From: QIAW01 sp035487295
Lineage (GTDB): Bacteria; Acidobacteriota; Terriglobia; Terriglobales; Acidobacteriaceae
Assembly: GCA_035487295.1 (NCBI GenBank)
Contig: DATHMH010000037.1
Span: 1 to 64,000 of the forward strand
Length of the DNA stretch: 64,000 bases
Direction of reading: 5' to 3'
A model generated the notes under the pieces. That model searched no databases, had not been told where the DNA came from, and saw only the letters and a list, made by a program, of their open reading frames with translations. Positions 62,730-64,000 of the stretch are shown piece after piece. The position numbers and the translations under genes are program-made. Position 1 is the stretch's first letter, and every line of letters starts with the position of its first letter.

Positions 62730-64000
62730 ATGCAGACCCGAAAGAAGTCCGATTCGCCTATCAGGAGACCTGGCAAAAAGGCCAAGCGTAGCTATGGCGG
62801 GCGAGACCCATTTCAGCGGGTTTTGCTCAAAATGTTGTCTGCAGCCAGCCCAAACGGCGAATTGCGCTTATTGCTTTCCACTTTTTGCCGCGAGAGCCGC
62901 AAATTTCTGAAAGCTGGCACCGTCGCTTATTGGGAACTGCAGGAAGCGGATTGCTTATTCAAGCCGCTTGAAGCCGATGGTGATTTTGCCGAGGTTTTCG
63001 GGCAAACGCTGCCTTCTTTGGAAGAGTCGAGGTTGGTTGTGAAGGTAATACGCGAACGCCGGGCCTTTCAAATCAACTTTCCGGAGCGCAGCCGCCCCTC
63101 GGGCGGGGGGCAGCGCAACTCGAAAACCAATCAAGAAATTTTCTTCGGAGCCCGGTCGCTGCTGCTGGCGCCGGTCATGGTGTTCGGGCGGACGATTGGG
63201 GTCGCTGCTTTCATGCACCACAAGAAGCCGCGCTTTTTCAGGAAGGATGCCGCCGATCAGATCGTCGTATTGCTGGAACAGTTGGGCAGCCTGGTGGAGC
63301 TGTTCCGGCTCAAGAACACAGCTGACCAGCACCGCAAACGCTCACAGGACCTGATTGAACTGGCGCTCGATCTGGGGTCTTCTTTGCGCCTTCCGGATTT
63401 CGTCAAGAGTTTTACCGCGCGCATTACAGAGATGCTGAGAGCGCGCGTGGGAGTGCTGGCGCTTGCCCGCGGGACTTTGCTGGAGATTGTTGCCCTGCAC
63501 GATGCCACCGGCGAGCCCGACCGTGCGCATATCCGGTCTTTGAACCTGCGCCTGACCGAATTGGTGCAGGAAGGCACGCAACTTACGGCCATTATGCCGG
63601 CCGAGGCGCTTCTGGGAAAAGAACTGGCGGAACGGCTGGGGTGGAAAGACCTGACTCTGGCGCGTTTGACCGGAGGCCAGGGTGACATGCTGGGCTTGCT
63701 GTGCCTGGCCAATCGCGGACTTGCCCCCGACGAGGCCGATGAACATCTTCTTCATGCGGTCGTAGGACAGGCATCGGTGGCCTTGGATAATTGCCGGCTC
63801 TTTTCACGCATTTATCAGGCAAACCGGCACTGGCTTGAAATTTTCGATTCCATCGAGGACCTGATCGTGGTGCATGACGAGAGCAATCGCGTCCTGCGCG
63901 TCAACCGTTCCCTGGCCGAATCCATTGGGGCGCGGCCTCAGGAACTTATCGGCATCAGTATGCGGGCGCTGTTCGCATTTGCCCGCGATCACGGCCATGG
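62730..64000 (+). CDS. GAF-GAF-PAS signalling protein (cut by window edge)
   Basis: The frame is open from ATG 62730 to the right edge, at least 423 residues. A basic lead of about 25 residues is followed by a GAF-like domain (about 32-195), a second GAF-like domain (about 205-360, with LGLLCLANRGLAPDEADEHLLHAVVGQASVALDN) and a PAS start (HWLEIFDSIEDLIVVHDESNRVLRVNRSLAESIG). The architecture suggests a sensor kinase, phosphatase or cyclase whose output lies beyond the window. No clear ribosome-binding site. Confidence 0.8.
   Translation, partial: MQTRKKSDSPIRRPGKKAKRSYGGRDPFQRVLLKMLSAASPNGELRLLLSTFCRESRKFLKAGTVAYWELQEADCLFKPLEADGDFAEVFGQTLPSLEESRLVVKVIRERRAFQINFPERSRPSGGGQRNSKTNQEIFFGARSLLLAPVMVFGRTIGVAAFMHHKKPRFFRKDAADQIVVLLEQLGSLVELFRLKNTADQHRKRSQDLIELALDLGSSLRLPDFVKSFTARITEMLRARVGVLALARGTLLEIVALHDATGEPDRAHIRSLNLRLTELVQEGTQLTAIMPAEALLGKELAERLGWKDLTLARLTGGQGDMLGLLCLANRGLAPDEADEHLLHAVVGQASVALDNCRLFSRIYQANRHWLEIFDSIEDLIVVHDESNRVLRVNRSLAESIGARPQELIGISMRALFAFARDHGH

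Overview
The window looks like chromosomal DNA of an acidobacterium (Terriglobia/Koribacter-like). This is an inference from gene content and style: an ARPP-1-type secreted protein, large Ser/Thr kinase fusions, an Oar-type 'LPLNGR' motif, SYLF and FecR-like proteins, and many intergenic gaps packed with short repeated words. No rRNA, prophage, transposase or CRISPR array was seen. One tRNA, tRNA-Glu(CTC), is present.

Layout. 1-3.2 kb: minus-strand genes for a possible alcohol dehydrogenase (cut by the edge), a VOC protein, a Tat-exported epoxide hydrolase and a membrane protein. 3.6-7.0 kb: a YtrA-type GntR regulator with a palindromic operator, an ABC ATPase, its permease and an acyltransferase. 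7.5-14.7 kb: AsmA, GNAT, an 87-bp tandem hairpin array, two small paralogous proteins flanking a family-2 glycosyltransferase, and an ARPP-1-type protein. 14.9-20.1 kb: sigma factor and zinc-finger anti-sigma protein, Trm112-like protein, PabA/TrpG, a FecR-like secreted protein, tRNA-Glu and PilZ.

20.5-32.2 kb, all minus strand, is the most distinctive part. It is a gas-vesicle (gvp) cluster, read from 32.2 kb down: a fused two-domain ArsA/Get3-type ATPase, GvpF/L, a small GvpA-like protein, a second GvpF/L, GvpK, a GvpJ/A-like protein, GvpA, a PAS histidine kinase with a cysteine-rich sensor region, a stand-alone receiver, a third GvpF/L and GvpG. A secreted protein and thioredoxin reductase follow. 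No GvpN, GvpO or GvpS was found in the window. Non-coding gaps in the cluster hold long imperfect inverted repeats built from words such as TTGAGTCATCGGG.

32.4-39.8 kb: SpoIIE-type phosphatase, SYLF protein, a Ser/Thr kinase fused to a formylglycine-generating-enzyme-like domain, and a lipoprotein. 40-48 kb: a three-part Aas-like protein (MFS + PlsC + AMP ligase), a rhomboid protease, soluble transhydrogenase, a metallophosphoesterase and quinone oxidoreductase. 48-54 kb: hypothetical proteins, an XRE regulator preceded by an 18-codon ORF with its own terminator, Ku, and a beta-propeller lipoprotein. 54.5-62.3 kb: a compact chemotaxis operon (mcp-cheW-cheR-cheA-cheB-cheY-cheX) on the minus strand. 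62.7 kb to the edge: the start of a GAF-GAF-PAS signalling protein.

All calls come from reading translated sequence and motifs by eye. No database search was run.
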